64,000 bases of DNA from Candidatus Manganitrophus noduliformans (lineage in GTDB: Bacteria > Nitrospirota > Nitrospiria > SBBL01 > Manganitrophaceae). This document shows, piece by piece, positions 45,390 through 55,319 of this stretch. Within the stretch, counting starts at the first letter, position 1, and every line of letters begins with the position of its first letter. Under the pieces are notes generated by a model. The model ran no database searches. It was given only the letters and a program-made list of their open reading frames with translations, and was not told where the DNA came from. The translations under genes and the position numbers were made by a program. The stretch spans positions 868,001 to 932,000 of the forward strand of contig NZ_VTOW01000002.1 in NCBI RefSeq assembly GCF_012184425.1, in the 5' to 3' direction.

Positions 45390-48300
45390 ATGACCCTCAT
45401 GTCTTTAACCCCCTTTCATCCCATTATTGCCGACTGGTTCAGAGAAAAATTCGGCGAGCCGACCGAGCCGCAGAAACTCGGTTGGCCCCCTATTCTCTCG
45501 GGCGAAGATACACTCATCGCCGCGCCGACCGGATCGGGAAAGACGCTGGCGGCCTTTCTCTGCGCCATCGATCGGCTGGTTCGGGACGGGATCGCGGGGC
45601 GGCTCACCCATGAAGTGAAGGTCCTCTATGTTTCGCCGCTCAAAGCGCTCAGCAGCGATGTACAACGAAACCTTCAGACGCCGCTGGAGGAGATCCAAAA
45701 GCGCGCCGTCAAACAGTGGGTGAAGCTTCCGGAGATCCGGGCGCTGGTCCGAACCGGCGATACCCCCTCGCACGAGCGGCAGGCAATGCTCCGGAAGCCG
45801 CCGCACATTCTGGTGACGACGCCGGAATCTCTTTATCTTTTGCTCACCGCACAGAAAAGCCGGGAGATTCTGCGGACGGTGGAGACGGTGATCGTCGATG
45901 AAATCCATGCCGTCGCGCGGGACAAACGGGGATCGCACCTGGCTCTTTCGCTCGAGCGGCTGGAAGCGCTCTGTAATAAACGGCCGGTCCGGATCGGCCT
46001 CTCCGCCACACAGCGGCCGATGGAAGAGATCGCGCGGTTTTTGATCGGCAGCAAACGGGTCGATGCCAATGGACATTCCCCCTGCGCGATTGTCGATGTC
46101 GGCCACCAGCGCAATCTCGATCTGGCCATCGAAGTTCCTCCCAGCGAGCTCTCCGCCGTCTGCTCGAACGAGCAGTGGGCCGAGGTCTACCATCGCCTCG
46201 CGGCGCTGATCCAGCAGCATCGAAGCACCCTCGTCTTCGTCAACACCCGCCGGCTGGCGGAGCGGGTGACCCATCAGCTCGCAGAACTTCTCGGAGAGAA
46301 CGCGGTCTCGTCCCACCACGGCAGCCTCTCGAAAAAGATCCGGCTGAAAGCGGAGCAGCGTCTAAAAGCGGGAGAGCTCAAGGCGGTCGTCGCCACCGCC
46401 TCCTTGGAGCTGGGGATCGATATCGGCTTCATCGATCTGGTCATCCAGGTCGGCTCCCCCAGGTCGATCGCGACCTTCCTGCAGCGGGTCGGGCGCTCCG
46501 GCCATGCCCTCGGCCTCACCCCCAAGGGCCGGCTCTTTGCCCTCACGCGGGATGAGTTGATCGAGTGCGCCGCGCTGATCCGGGCGATCCGCCATGGCCG
46601 CCTCGACCGGATCATTCCGCCGGAGGCGCCGATCGATATCCTGGCGCAGCAGATCATCGCCGAGACGGCCGACCGGGAGATGGACGAGCAGGCCCTCTTC
46701 GACCTCAGCCGCGCCGCCTGGCCCTATCATCAGCTGACGCGAGAGAAATTCGGCGCAGTCGTTCAGATGTTGAGCGAAGGATTCGCCACCCGGCTCGGCC
46801 GGAGCGGGGCGTACCTCCATCACGATCGGGTGAACAAGAAGATCAAGGCCCGGCGCGGGGCCCGCCTGGCGGCGATCACCTCCGGCGGCGCGATCCCGGA
46901 GCTGGCCGACTATCGGGTGGTGGCGGAGCCGGAGAAGATCGTCGTCGGATCGGTCGATGAAGATTTCGCCGTCGAGAGCCTCTCGGGAGATGTCTTTCTC
47001 TTGGGAAACACCTCCTGGCGTGTCGTTCATGTCCGCGGCGGCGATGTCGTCGTCACCGACGCCCACGGCGCCCCTCCGACGATCCCCTTCTGGCGCGGCG
47101 AAGCGCCGGCGCGGACGGTGGAGCTGTCGGCGGCGCTTTCCGATCTGCGCGAAGAACTTTCCGACCGGGTCGATCGGCCCGACGAGGCCGCCGCGTGGCT
47201 GAGGGAAGAGGCGGCGCTGGATGAATTCGGCGCCCGCCAGATGGTCCATTATGCCCAGGCACAGAAAGCCGCGATCGGTCTTCTCCCCACCCAGCGGCAT
47301 CTTCTCTTCGAACGCTTCTTCGATGAGTCGGGGGGGATGCAGCTGGTGATTCACTCCCCCTTCGGCGGGCGGATCAACCGGGCGTGGGGACTCGCCCTGC
47401 GAAAGCGCTTCTGCCGGACGTTTGATTTTGAGCTGCAGGCGAGCGCCGACGACAACGGCATCGTTCTTTCGCTCGGGCCGCAGCAGAGCTTCCCGCTCGA
47501 ACAGGTTGCGAAGATGCTCCGCGCCGAGCAGGGCCGGGAGATTTTGGTCCAGGCGCTCCTCGCCGCGCCGATGTTCAACACACGGTGGCGGTGGAACGCC
47601 AACCGCTCGCTCGCGATCCTGCGTCAGCGGAACGGCAAGCGGGTCCCGCCGGCGCTCCAGCGGATGAAATCGGACGACCTGCTCTGCGCCGTCTTCCCGC
47701 AACAGGTCGCCTGCCGGGAAAACCTGCCGGGAGACATCCCGGTCCCCGATCATCCCCTGGTCGAGCAGACGATCGTCGACTGTCTGCATGAGGCGATGGA
47801 TATCGACGGCTGGCTCGATCTGCTGCGTGCGATTGAACGGGGCGAGATCGAAATCACCGCCGCCGACACGCGCGAGCCGACCCCTTTCGCCTACCAGATT
47901 CTCAATGCCAGCCCGTATGCCTTCCTGGATGACGCGCCGCTGGAAGAACGGCGGGCGCGGGCGGTGGCGACCCGGCGGACGCTGACGGTGGAGTCGGTCC
48001 GCGACATCGGCCGTCTCGACCCGCTCGCCATCGAGCAGGTCCGGAAAGAGGCCTGGCCGTTGGTCCGCGACGCCGACGAGCTGCACGATGCGCTCCTCTT
48101 GATCGGAATGCTCCCGGCCGCCGAGGGTGAAGCGTGGGCCCCCTTCTTTCACACGCTCCGCCTCTCCGGCCGTGCGGTCGAAGCACGCGGTCCGGATGGC
48201 CGGCGCTTCTGGATCGCCGTCGAGCAGTGGCCGATGGCTCATGCCGCCCGGCCCGATCTCGTTCCGCAGACGACGCCGACGATTCCGGACGGGATTCGCC

Positions 48301-49751
48301 AAGATGGGTCGGCCTCCGAAGGATGGGTGGCGCTGGCGCGCGGGCGGTTGGAGGTGGTCGGCCCGGCCACAACAGCCCAGATCGCTCATGATCTTGGATT
48401 GAATCCGGACCACGTTGAATCAGCGTTAGGGGCATTGGAAGCGGAAGGTTTTGTCCTGCGGGGGCGCTTCACGCCGGATGCACCGGAGACCGAATGGTGT
48501 GCACGTCGGTTGCTTGCACGTATCCACCGTCTGACACTCGACCGCCTGCGGCGTCAGATCGAGCCGGCCTCGGTGGAAACCTTCCTCCAGTTCCTCCTGC
48601 AGTGGCATCGGCTCCTTCCGAAAACGCAGCTGCATGGACGCGAGGGACTCTTCTCGGTGATCGAGCAGCTCCAGGGATTCGAGATTGCGGCCAGCGCGTG
48701 GGAGCGGATCATCCTCCCCTCCCGGATCGCCCGCTACAATCCGGCCTGGCTCGATGAGCTCTGCTTGAACGGCGAAGTCGCCTGGGGACGACTCAGCCCG
48801 CCCGTCGCGAAGAAGAGCAACGGCGACGAACCGGGCCGGCCCCGGCAGGCGACGCGAAACCTTCCGATCTCGCTCATGGCGCGGGAAGATCTCGGCTGGC
48901 TCAGAACATCATTGGAAGAGCTTCCCTTTCTCAGCGAAAATGCGAAGACGGTCCTTGAAGCGCTCCGCCGGCAGGGGGCGTCGTTTATCTCCGATCTTCT
49001 CTCCGCCACCCGCCTTCTTTCGACCCAAATCGACGAAGCCCTTTGGGAGCTGGTCGCCGCCGGTCTGGTCACAGGCGATGGGTTCTCGGCGGTCCGGTTG
49101 CTGACCGACCCGAATCGTGCGGAGCGCGCCGCCCTCTCCCGACGGCGGCGCGGGTGGAAGCGGACGCCCCGCGCGCGCGGAAGCGGAAGATGGACCATCC
49201 TCCCCTCCGCTCCCGATACCATTCCACCTGAAGATCGCATCGAGGCGTGGGCTTGGCAGCTTCTTCAGCGCTATGGGATTCTCTTCAGGGATCTCATGGG
49301 CCGCGAAGAGGGAGCGCCTCCCTGGTATCGGCTTCTCCCAATCCTGCGGCGGCTGGAACAACGGGGAGAGGTTCGGGGGGGGCGATTCGTCCTCGACGTC
49401 GGCGGGGAGCAATATGGCCTGCCGGAGGCGGTCGAGTCGCTGCGTCATCTGAAACAGCATCCGCCGGAGACGGAGACGGTTTTTCTCTCGGCGGTCGATC
49501 CATTGAACCTGATCGGCATTCTGACACCGGGCCGGCGGGTGACGGCCCAGCCGTCGAACGCCGTCGCCTTCCACGGCGGCGCCTTCGTCGGATCGCGCGA
49601 GGGAAAGGAAATTTGGATCTCCGAGAAGCTTCAGAAAGAGACCTCCCGGCAGATCGAGCGGACCCTGGCGTCGGGCCGGTTGTTGGCGCCGGAAGAGCCG
49701 GGGGAAGAGGGCGAGGGGGAGATGGAACAGATCGGCTTACTAACGGAGTGA
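45390..49751 (+). CDS. lhr: Lhr-type DEAD/H helicase, full length
   Basis: 1453 residues from ATG 45390 (GTG 45321 and ATG 45399 are alternatives; no strong ribosome site). Helicase core: Walker A APTGSGKT, VDEIHAVA (DEIH), GLSATQRP, LVFVNTRRLAERV, and QRVGRSGH (motif VI). After the core come the winged-helix and Lhr-specific domains, and a long C-terminal domain as in E. coli Lhr, giving the full ~1450-1500-residue form rather than the short Lhr-Core. Lhr is a 3'-5' translocase/helicase with DNA-RNA preference, linked to DNA repair. Followed 3 nt later by a small lipoprotein. Confidence 0.94.
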   Translation: MTLMSLTPFHPIIADWFREKFGEPTEPQKLGWPPILSGEDTLIAAPTGSGKTLAAFLCAIDRLVRDGIAGRLTHEVKVLYVSPLKALSSDVQRNLQTPLEEIQKRAVKQWVKLPEIRALVRTGDTPSHERQAMLRKPPHILVTTPESLYLLLTAQKSREILRTVETVIVDEIHAVARDKRGSHLALSLERLEALCNKRPVRIGLSATQRPMEEIARFLIGSKRVDANGHSPCAIVDVGHQRNLDLAIEVPPSELSAVCSNEQWAEVYHRLAALIQQHRSTLVFVNTRRLAERVTHQLAELLGENAVSSHHGSLSKKIRLKAEQRLKAGELKAVVATASLELGIDIGFIDLVIQVGSPRSIATFLQRVGRSGHALGLTPKGRLFALTRDELIECAALIRAIRHGRLDRIIPPEAPIDILAQQIIAETADREMDEQALFDLSRAAWPYHQLTREKFGAVVQMLSEGFATRLGRSGAYLHHDRVNKKIKARRGARLAAITSGGAIPELADYRVVAEPEKIVVGSVDEDFAVESLSGDVFLLGNTSWRVVHVRGGDVVVTDAHGAPPTIPFWRGEAPARTVELSAALSDLREELSDRVDRPDEAAAWLREEAALDEFGARQMVHYAQAQKAAIGLLPTQRHLLFERFFDESGGMQLVIHSPFGGRINRAWGLALRKRFCRTFDFELQASADDNGIVLSLGPQQSFPLEQVAKMLRAEQGREILVQALLAAPMFNTRWRWNANRSLAILRQRNGKRVPPALQRMKSDDLLCAVFPQQVACRENLPGDIPVPDHPLVEQTIVDCLHEAMDIDGWLDLLRAIERGEIEITAADTREPTPFAYQILNASPYAFLDDAPLEERRARAVATRRTLTVESVRDIGRLDPLAIEQVRKEAWPLVRDADELHDALLLIGMLPAAEGEAWAPFFHTLRLSGRAVEARGPDGRRFWIAVEQWPMAHAARPDLVPQTTPTIPDGIRQDGSASEGWVALARGRLEVVGPATTAQIAHDLGLNPDHVESALGALEAEGFVLRGRFTPDAPETEWCARRLLARIHRLTLDRLRRQIEPASVETFLQFLLQWHRLLPKTQLHGREGLFSVIEQLQGFEIAASAWERIILPSRIARYNPAWLDELCLNGEVAWGRLSPPVAKKSNGDEPGRPRQATRNLPISLMAREDLGWLRTSLEELPFLSENAKTVLEALRRQGASFISDLLSATRLLSTQIDEALWELVAAGLVTGDGFSAVRLLTDPNRAERAALSRRRRGWKRTPRARGSGRWTILPSAPDTIPPEDRIEAWAWQLLQRYGILFRDLMGREEGAPPWYRLLPILRRLEQRGEVRGGRFVLDVGGEQYGLPEAVESLRHLKQHPPETETVFLSAVDPLNLIGILTPGRRVTAQPSNAVAFHGGAFVGSREGKEIWISEKLQKETSRQIERTLASGRLLAPEEPGEEGEGEMEQIGLLTE

Positions 49752-49754
49752 TCG

Positions 49755-49991
49755 ATGGGCTGGCGGAATCGGATCAATCAATTTTTCTCAATCGGCCTAC
49801 TGTTGCTGGCGGTCGGATGCGGCAACCCGGAAGCGAAAAGCAAAGAGCTTTACGACACCGCGCAATTCGAAGAGCAGCAGCGGAACTTCAAACATGCGCG
49901 GCAGCTTTACGAGCGGATTCTGAAAGAGTATCCGGAAACCGAAACGGCCAAGCAGGCCGAAACAAGGTTGAAGGAGTTGGAAGAAAAATAA
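49755..49991 (+). CDS. Small TPR-like lipoprotein
   Basis: 78 residues. Lipobox LLAV|GC... (hydrophobic FSIGLLLLAVGC), then a single TPR-like pair of helices (ELYDTAQFEEQQRNFKHARQLYERILKEYP). It resembles the start of BamD/YbgF-type TPR proteins but is far shorter. Starts 3 nt after lhr and is probably cotranscribed. Confidence 0.7.
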   Translation: MGWRNRINQFFSIGLLLLAVGCGNPEAKSKELYDTAQFEEQQRNFKHARQLYERILKEYPETETAKQAETRLKELEEK

Positions 49992-50162
49992 ATGGTTTAT
50001 TCAGCCTGCTTCCACTACAAGTATTCGCTTCTTGGAAAAAACGCATCGTTCGAACATCGGTTTGAATCCCGCCAACCTCTGCGGCAATCACCGCACATCC
50101 TCACCCTAGAAGGCGGTCTTTCTCCAGATTGACGAATCAGCGTGATCTGGTAAATTTTACTT

Positions 50163-50384
50163 ATGGAATGTCCAAAATGTAAGGTCCGGAATGGAGATCA
50201 TCGCTCTTTTTGCTGGAAGTGCCGGTTTATGATCGCGCTTCATTGCCGCTCTTGCGGATCGCCGTATAAGAGCGGTACTGCGCATTGCAACGGGTGCGGG
50301 AAAAATCTCCTCGATCAATCCCACCCGACCCTGGCCCCCAAAATACCGCTCCCCTATTTTATCCCCAAATCCGATCCGCGCTAG
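50163..50384 (+). CDS. Double zinc-ribbon small protein
   Basis: 73 residues with four CxxC knuckles: CPKC, CWKC, CRSC and CNGC, giving two zinc ribbons. No ribosome site precedes ATG 50163, but an AT-rich TAAATTTTA lies directly before it, so a leaderless mRNA is possible. Function unknown; such domains bind nucleic acid or protein partners. Confidence 0.6.
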   Translation: MECPKCKVRNGDHRSFCWKCRFMIALHCRSCGSPYKSGTAHCNGCGKNLLDQSHPTLAPKIPLPYFIPKSDPR

Positions 50385-50445
50385 GGGAACCTCAGCTCGT
50401 TCATGGATGTCCGACCCGGAGAGAAAAAGCGGTCGTTCAGGGCTG

Positions 50446-50844
50446 TTACGGGGTAATCTCTTTTGACTGGCGCAGCTGTTTCTTTTCGGCAAGCTTTTTC
50501 TTGAACGCGAGGACTCTTTCCTTGGCCGCCTTTGGAGGTCGGGTCTTTACCCTCGGCTTCGGGACCCGGTTCAGTCCCGCCAATTTTCGCTGCAGTCGGC
50601 GGAAGGCAAGGAGGCGGTTCTGGGCTTGAGAGCGCTGCTCGGTTGCGATGACGATCAGACCGGAGGGAGGATGGTGGAGGCGGACGGCCGATTCGGTTTT
50701 ATTTTTTTTCTGTCCGCCCGGGCCGCTGCTTTTATAAAAGGAGATTTCGGTTTCGCGTTCGAGGGTCTTCATGTCGGTCGCAAACGGCTTCTTCCTCACG
50801 CTTCCCTCCGTTTTTCTCATGGCGAACAGGTTCATCGTTGACAC
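50446..50844 (-). CDS. RF-1-domain (ArfB/YaeJ-like) protein
   Basis: 132 residues. The peptidyl-tRNA hydrolysis motif GGQ is present in SSGPGGQKKNKTESAVRLHHPPSGL, and the C-terminus is a basic helical tail (KERVLAFKKKLAEKKQLRQ) like the mRNA-channel tail of ArfB. Expected to release stalled ribosomes. GTG 50844 overlaps the dcd stop (TAGTG); ATG 50835 or 50820 are other starts. Confidence 0.85.
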   Translation of the reverse strand: MSTMNLFAMRKTEGSVRKKPFATDMKTLERETEISFYKSSGPGGQKKNKTESAVRLHHPPSGLIVIATEQRSQAQNRLLAFRRLQRKLAGLNRVPKPRVKTRPPKAAKERVLAFKKKLAEKKQLRQSKEITP

Positions 50845-51395
50845 TAAATCTTGGGAAGCGTGATCCCGACTTGAGATTGATATTTTCCTTTCTTATCGGC
50901 GTAGGAAACCTCACACTCCTCATCCGACTCGAAGAAAAGAACCTGGGCAATCCCCTCGTTGGCGTAGATCTTCGCCGGCAGCGGGGTGGTGTTGGAGATC
51001 TCCAGGGTGACGAACCCCTCCCACTCCGGCTCGAACGGGGTGACGTTGGTGATGATGCCGCAGCGGGCGTAGGTCGATTTTCCAACGCAGATCGTCATGA
51101 CATTGCGGGGGATCTTGAAGAACTCGACGCTCTTCCCCAAGGCAAAGGAGTTGGGGGGAATGACGCAAACATCCCCTTTGAAGTCGACGAACGATTTGGG
51201 ATCGAATTCCTTCGGGTCGACGAGGGTGTTGTTGATGTTGGTGAAGATCTTAAATTCGTTGGCAATCCGGATATCGTAACCGTAAGAGGAGACACCGTAG
51301 GAAATTCCCCCGGCGCGGACTTGTTTTTCCTCAAACGGCTGAATCATTCCATAATCTTTGGCCATACGCCGAATCCATCGATCGCTCTTAATCAT
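50844..51395 (-). CDS. dcd: dCTP deaminase
   Basis: 183 residues with the family sequence [47 protein letters not shown] (catalytic Glu region), and [15 protein letters not shown]. It deaminates dCTP to dUTP for thymidylate synthesis. GGAGGGA stands before the ATG. Confidence 0.96.
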   Translation of the reverse strand: MIKSDRWIRRMAKDYGMIQPFEEKQVRAGGISYGVSSYGYDIRIANEFKIFTNINNTLVDPKEFDPKSFVDFKGDVCVIPPNSFALGKSVEFFKIPRNVMTICVGKSTYARCGIITNVTPFEPEWEGFVTLEISNTTPLPAKIYANEGIAQVLFFESDEECEVSYADKKGKYQSQVGITLPKI

Positions 51396-51494
51396 CCGAT
51401 CCCTCCGCTAAGCGTTCCCATCCCCATATAGTGTGTTCGATTGGAAGTACGCTACCACAAATGGGGAATGCTTGCAATCAAAACCATCAATTTT

Positions 51495-52604
51495 CTAGTC
51501 GGTATCGTGGGGAACCACCCAGAAGGAAGCCGCATCCTTATTGACCTCTTTGGGAACGTTCGGCTGGGAGTATTTGAAGGTCTTCTCCTCGTAGTTCTTC
51601 ACAATCGCCTGGTCGTCATCGAGATAAAGGAGGGTGTCCTGGGGAAGAATCGCCACCTTTCCTCCGCCGCCGGGGGCGTCGATCACATAGTGCGGCACCG
51701 CCATTCCGGAGGTATGGCCGCGCAGCGCGGAGATGATCTTCAATCCCTTCTCCACACGGGTCCGGAAATGATGCGTCCCCTTCACCAGGTCGGCTTGATA
51801 GATATAATACGGCTTCACCCGGATCGAGAGGAGTTTCTGCATCAGCCGTTTCATCACCTCCGGGTCGTCGTTCACCCCTTCCAGCAAAACGGTCTGGCTG
51901 CCGAGCGGAATCCCCGCATCGGCGAGCATCCCGCAGGCCTTGGCGACCTCGGGGGTGATCTCGTCGGGGTGATTGAAATGAAGGTTCATATAAAGCGGGT
52001 GGTACTTCTTGAGCATGTTGCAGAGGTTCTCGGTGATCCGGGAGGGAAGGGTTCCCGGCACGCGGGTGCCGATCCGGATGATCTCCAGGTGCGGAATCGC
52101 GCGGAGCGCCTTTAAGACCCGCTCCAGAAGCATGTCGACCACCATCAGCGGATCGCCGCCGGAGAGGATGATGTCGCGGATTTCGGTATGGGCCGAGATG
52201 TAATCGACCACCTGCTTGAGATTCTCCGGCGTCAGCGTGCCGGGGGAGCCGACAAACCGCTTTCGGGTGCAGAATCGGCAGTAGATCGGGCATTGGTTGG
52301 TGATGACCAGCAGCACCCGGTCGGGATAGCGATGGACCAGATTCGGCACGGGACTGTCTTTCTCCTCGTGCAGCGGGTCTTCGGAATCGCAGGCGGCGTC
52401 GGGATGGTCTTCCTCGGCGGTCGGAACCACCTGCTTCCAGATGGAATCCCCCTTCTCTCTGATTAATTTAAAGACATGCGGCGTGATCCGCATCGGGTAC
52501 TGCTCGACAATCTCGCGCACCTCTTCCGCAGGGACGCCCAACATCTTCTCCAGCGTCTCGACGTCGTCGATACTTTCTTTGATATCTTTCTGCCACTGCT
52601 CCAC
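51495..52604 (-). CDS. KamA-family radical SAM aminomutase
   Basis: About 369 residues from GTG 52604 (GGGGAG 8 nt upstream; GTG 52613 is too close to it). Radical SAM cysteines CPIYCRFCTRKR, then SGGDPL, PLYMNLHFNHPDE, and the PLP-binding region (APGGGGKV). These features mark the lysine 2,3-aminomutase/EpmB family. Substrate may be lysine, glutamate or EF-P lysine; no EF-P gene is in view. It ends a minus-strand run with a glutaredoxin and an ATP-grasp-like protein. Confidence 0.9.
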   Translation of the reverse strand: MEQWQKDIKESIDDVETLEKMLGVPAEEVREIVEQYPMRITPHVFKLIREKGDSIWKQVVPTAEEDHPDAACDSEDPLHEEKDSPVPNLVHRYPDRVLLVITNQCPIYCRFCTRKRFVGSPGTLTPENLKQVVDYISAHTEIRDIILSGGDPLMVVDMLLERVLKALRAIPHLEIIRIGTRVPGTLPSRITENLCNMLKKYHPLYMNLHFNHPDEITPEVAKACGMLADAGIPLGSQTVLLEGVNDDPEVMKRLMQKLLSIRVKPYYIYQADLVKGTHHFRTRVEKGLKIISALRGHTSGMAVPHYVIDAPGGGGKVAILPQDTLLYLDDDQAIVKNYEEKTFKYSQPNVPKEVNKDAASFWVVPHDTD

Positions 52605-52651
52605 AGCGATCACTCCCCTCTTAATTAAAGATAGAAAGGCCCGCCCCCTCG

Positions 52652-52897
52652 TCAGGGCTGCTGTCCGTACTTTTTTTCCAGATAGGCGATGATCTCATCC
52701 TCGTCGTCCAGGACGACATCGCCGTCGACCAACACCGGCACCAAATATTGCCCCGAGACCTCGAAGACCTCCTTCCGGTTCGGCCGATAGGAAGGAACCG
52801 CGATCTTCTCGTATTCCAGCCCCAGCTCCTCCAATTTATCCCGCACCATCCGACAATAAGGACAGGAATCAAGATCATACAGTTTCATTTTTTCCAT
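52652..52897 (-). CDS. Glutaredoxin-like protein
   Basis: 81 residues from ATG 52897. CPYC redox motif in LYDLDSCPYCRMVRDKL, cis-Pro in YLVPVLVDGD, and a C-terminal helix DEIIAYLEKKYG: a complete thioredoxin-fold glutaredoxin. It is 22 nt after the ATP-grasp-like gene. It may reduce or glutathionylate a partner in the same cluster. Confidence 0.87.
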   Translation of the reverse strand: MEKMKLYDLDSCPYCRMVRDKLEELGLEYEKIAVPSYRPNRKEVFEVSGQYLVPVLVDGDVVLDDEDEIIAYLEKKYGQQP

Positions 52898-52919
52898 TGT
52901 TTCGCTTGCCAAATCCTTT

Positions 52920-54371
52920 CTAGATTGCGACAGCGCACGGCGCCATGACCGCGTCGACCATCCCATGAATCAGCTTCTTCTCGGTGGAGACGACGGTGGC
53001 CAAGATCCCTCCGAGCTTCGCTTCCTTCCCATCGACAAAATAATAAGGCGACAGCCGCGCACGACCCTCCATCGCAACCTCTCGCTCTCCTTCGAAGTCG
53101 TAATAACGGACCGTCACCTTTTTCCCTTTGTGGAACTTCTGGAGGAGATGGGGGGTCGTCGGGAAGCTCTGTAGCGCCCGATCGATCGCCCCTTTCCACG
53201 CTTCTTCCGGATGATCGTGGCCCGCGATCACCCCACGGCTTCCCCAGGCGAACTCCGAGAAACCGGACGGCTTGATGATCAACTGCCGCTCTTTCTGCGT
53301 CGCCTCCCCCAGCTGCCGGAAATCGGTGACCGGCCGATTCTCCAAGGTGAGGTCGGGAATGATCGCATAGGGAGGGACCTCGCGCGGATCGATGATCCAG
53401 GTTTTTGGGAAAATCCGCCGGAGCTGAGACATCGTCCCCTCCCCCAAATGCCCCAGCCAGAACTCTTGTAGGACCGGATGATGGAAGAGGGCGAAGAGAC
53501 TTTTCTCCTCCAGAAACGCCTTCGGCGGCGGCGTCATGGCCACCTGCTTCTTCTTGGCGGCATAGAGGATCAGCTCCGACTTCGGGATGTTCTTTAGATC
53601 GAAGAGCTCGAAAAAACGATAAAGGATATCGATCCGCTCCCGATCGGCCCAGAGTCCTTCTTCGGTAAAAGAGATCTCTCTCGGATGAAGCACCCGCGTC
53701 CGAAGCCCGCGTTGGTGGAGCGCCCCTCCCAGCCAATCCATCTCCGGGCGGTAGTCTTTCGATTCATCCGAGACGACGATTGCCAAAAGGGGATCCTCTT
53801 GGGAAGCATGGGCCCGGATCATCCGCTCGAAGCCGGCCACCATCCCGTCTCGCTCACCGACCGGACGGTCTCCCTCCGAAGCGTAAGCAATCGAGAGTCC
53901 CGCCGTCAGCCCCATGCCGCCGGGAACGGCATCCAATTCCGTCGCAATCATCCCCTCTTCGGTCGGGATGAGGTCGGGTCGAATGATCCCCGGCAGATCC
54001 TGTTTAAACCGGTTCATCCGGCCATATTCGACGACCGATTCCGGTTTTCCCTGATCGAGATAACCTGCGACCCAACGGGGCGCCCGGCCATGGACGCTGT
54101 CGAGGTAGAGCCGATTCGCCGCCTGGTAAAAAGAAAGGAGCTGGTTTCCAAGCGTTTCTAGAAAACCCAACTCCTCTTTTGTAATCCAGTATGGTTCGGT
54201 CGCGATCCGCCAGAGGTCGTTTCCTGCCGCCGAATTCCCTTCGGGCCTAAAAAGCCCCTCTTGAACAAGGGTACCCCGGATCGAATGGCTCTTTTTTTGA
54301 ATGGGCGCGTCTCTCGATGGGTCAGGTGGAGGCTCAAAGGCCTTGGACAATGTCAAATTCTCCAAAGACAA
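52920..54371 (-). CDS. ATP-grasp-like protein (circularly permuted type)
   Basis: About 483 residues; the start is uncertain because the frame begins with TTG 54371 and TTG 54350 has a better-spaced GGAG. Features that suggest a circularly permuted ATP-grasp or glutathionylspermidine-synthase-like fold: ATELDAVPGGMGLTAGLS, LIIKPSGFSEFAWGSRGV, and a closing section RYYDFEGEREVAMEGRARLSPYYF. These enzymes join a carboxylate to an amine or thiol using ATP. No substrate can be named. First gene of the run ATP-grasp/glutaredoxin/KamA-like. Confidence 0.6.
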   Translation of the reverse strand: MSLENLTLSKAFEPPPDPSRDAPIQKKSHSIRGTLVQEGLFRPEGNSAAGNDLWRIATEPYWITKEELGFLETLGNQLLSFYQAANRLYLDSVHGRAPRWVAGYLDQGKPESVVEYGRMNRFKQDLPGIIRPDLIPTEEGMIATELDAVPGGMGLTAGLSIAYASEGDRPVGERDGMVAGFERMIRAHASQEDPLLAIVVSDESKDYRPEMDWLGGALHQRGLRTRVLHPREISFTEEGLWADRERIDILYRFFELFDLKNIPKSELILYAAKKKQVAMTPPPKAFLEEKSLFALFHHPVLQEFWLGHLGEGTMSQLRRIFPKTWIIDPREVPPYAIIPDLTLENRPVTDFRQLGEATQKERQLIIKPSGFSEFAWGSRGVIAGHDHPEEAWKGAIDRALQSFPTTPHLLQKFHKGKKVTVRYYDFEGEREVAMEGRARLSPYYFVDGKEAKLGGILATVVSTEKKLIHGMVDAVMAPCAVAI

Positions 54372-54435
54372 TGATTTGATGATAACATCGCCGGAAGCCG
54401 ATCCGCAAGTAAGATTTTAGGGCGAGAAAGCCCCC

Positions 54436-55158
54436 TTACTCCTTCTTTTTACTTAGAACCTCGGCCAAACGATCAGGATAATTGGTAAAGAGGCCATCGA
54501 TCCCCATTCCCATAAAGAGGTTCATTTGAGAGGGTTCATTGACGGTGTAAGCGTAGACCTTGAATCCTTCTTTGTGTGCTATTTCAATCAAGTCGGGGGT
54601 TACCCGCTTGGAAGCGAGATGGATCGAGACCGCTTCCAGCCGTCGGGCTTCTTGCAGAATTTTCTTCAACGGCTCCCGGTCCACCAGGTAGCCGATCGGG
54701 AGGGTGGGATGAAGGGAGCGGACTTTTTTGAGGAGAATATGGTCGAACGAGGAGACGATCACCCGATCGACGATTCCCTTCTTTTGGATCAGATCGACCA
54801 CCTTCTGGGGAGAGGCCGCTTTGATCTCCAGGTTCAGCAGGAAGGGAGGGGGGATTTTGTCGATCAGCTCCGCCGCCGTGAGAACGGTCTGCTTTGCAAA
54901 CGAAGGGGAAAACCAGCTCCCGATATCAAGCCGCTTTAATTCGGAGAGGGTTAGATCGACGACCCGGCCGCTCTGTCCTGTCAGCCGTTTAATCGTCGGA
55001 TCGTGGAAGACGACCAGATCCCCCTCCCGGCTCTCCCGCAGGTCGCACTCGATGCCGTCGGCCCCCATCGCCATCGCCTTCTGAAATGCAACAAGGGTAT
55101 TCTCCGGCGCGTGTCCGGAGGCGCCGCGATGGGCCCAGATGATGATCTTTTTATCCAT
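54436..55158 (-). CDS. Glycerophosphodiester phosphodiesterase
   Basis: 240 residues from ATG 55158; the frame is open to 55257. GDPD signature IIWAHRGASGHAPENTLVAFQKAMAMGADGIECDLRESREGDLVVFHDPT holds the HR, E.D and H catalytic residues. No signal peptide, so a cytoplasmic UgpQ-type enzyme that hydrolyses glycerophosphodiesters to glycerol-3-phosphate. Confidence 0.94.
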   Translation of the reverse strand: MDKKIIIWAHRGASGHAPENTLVAFQKAMAMGADGIECDLRESREGDLVVFHDPTIKRLTGQSGRVVDLTLSELKRLDIGSWFSPSFAKQTVLTAAELIDKIPPPFLLNLEIKAASPQKVVDLIQKKGIVDRVIVSSFDHILLKKVRSLHPTLPIGYLVDREPLKKILQEARRLEAVSIHLASKRVTPDLIEIAHKEGFKVYAYTVNEPSQMNLFMGMGIDGLFTNYPDRLAEVLSKKKE

Positions 55159-55250
55159 GCGGGGAAAGGTAACACAGGAGGTTGGGGTTGTAAAGGAAGC
55201 ACGGCCAATTGATCCCAGGCCAAAAAATGGAGCGTCCGGCAATCTCTGAA

Positions 55251-55279
55251 TTGACAATTATCCCGTAATTACCTATCAT
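55251..55279 (+). promoter_or_regulatory. Consensus-like promoter for the ORF6N gene
   Basis: TTGACA (55251-55256), 17-nt spacer, TATCAT (55274-55279), about 40 nt before the ATG. Confidence 0.7.
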
Positions 55280-55319
55280 CACCCCATCCCAACCCGGTGA
55301 TTTCAAGGCGGAGCATTGA

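Noticed and set aside
46362-48413. 683-codon minus-strand ORF inside lhr
   Set aside because: Shadow of the helicase gene; composition is that of a reversed GC-rich frame.
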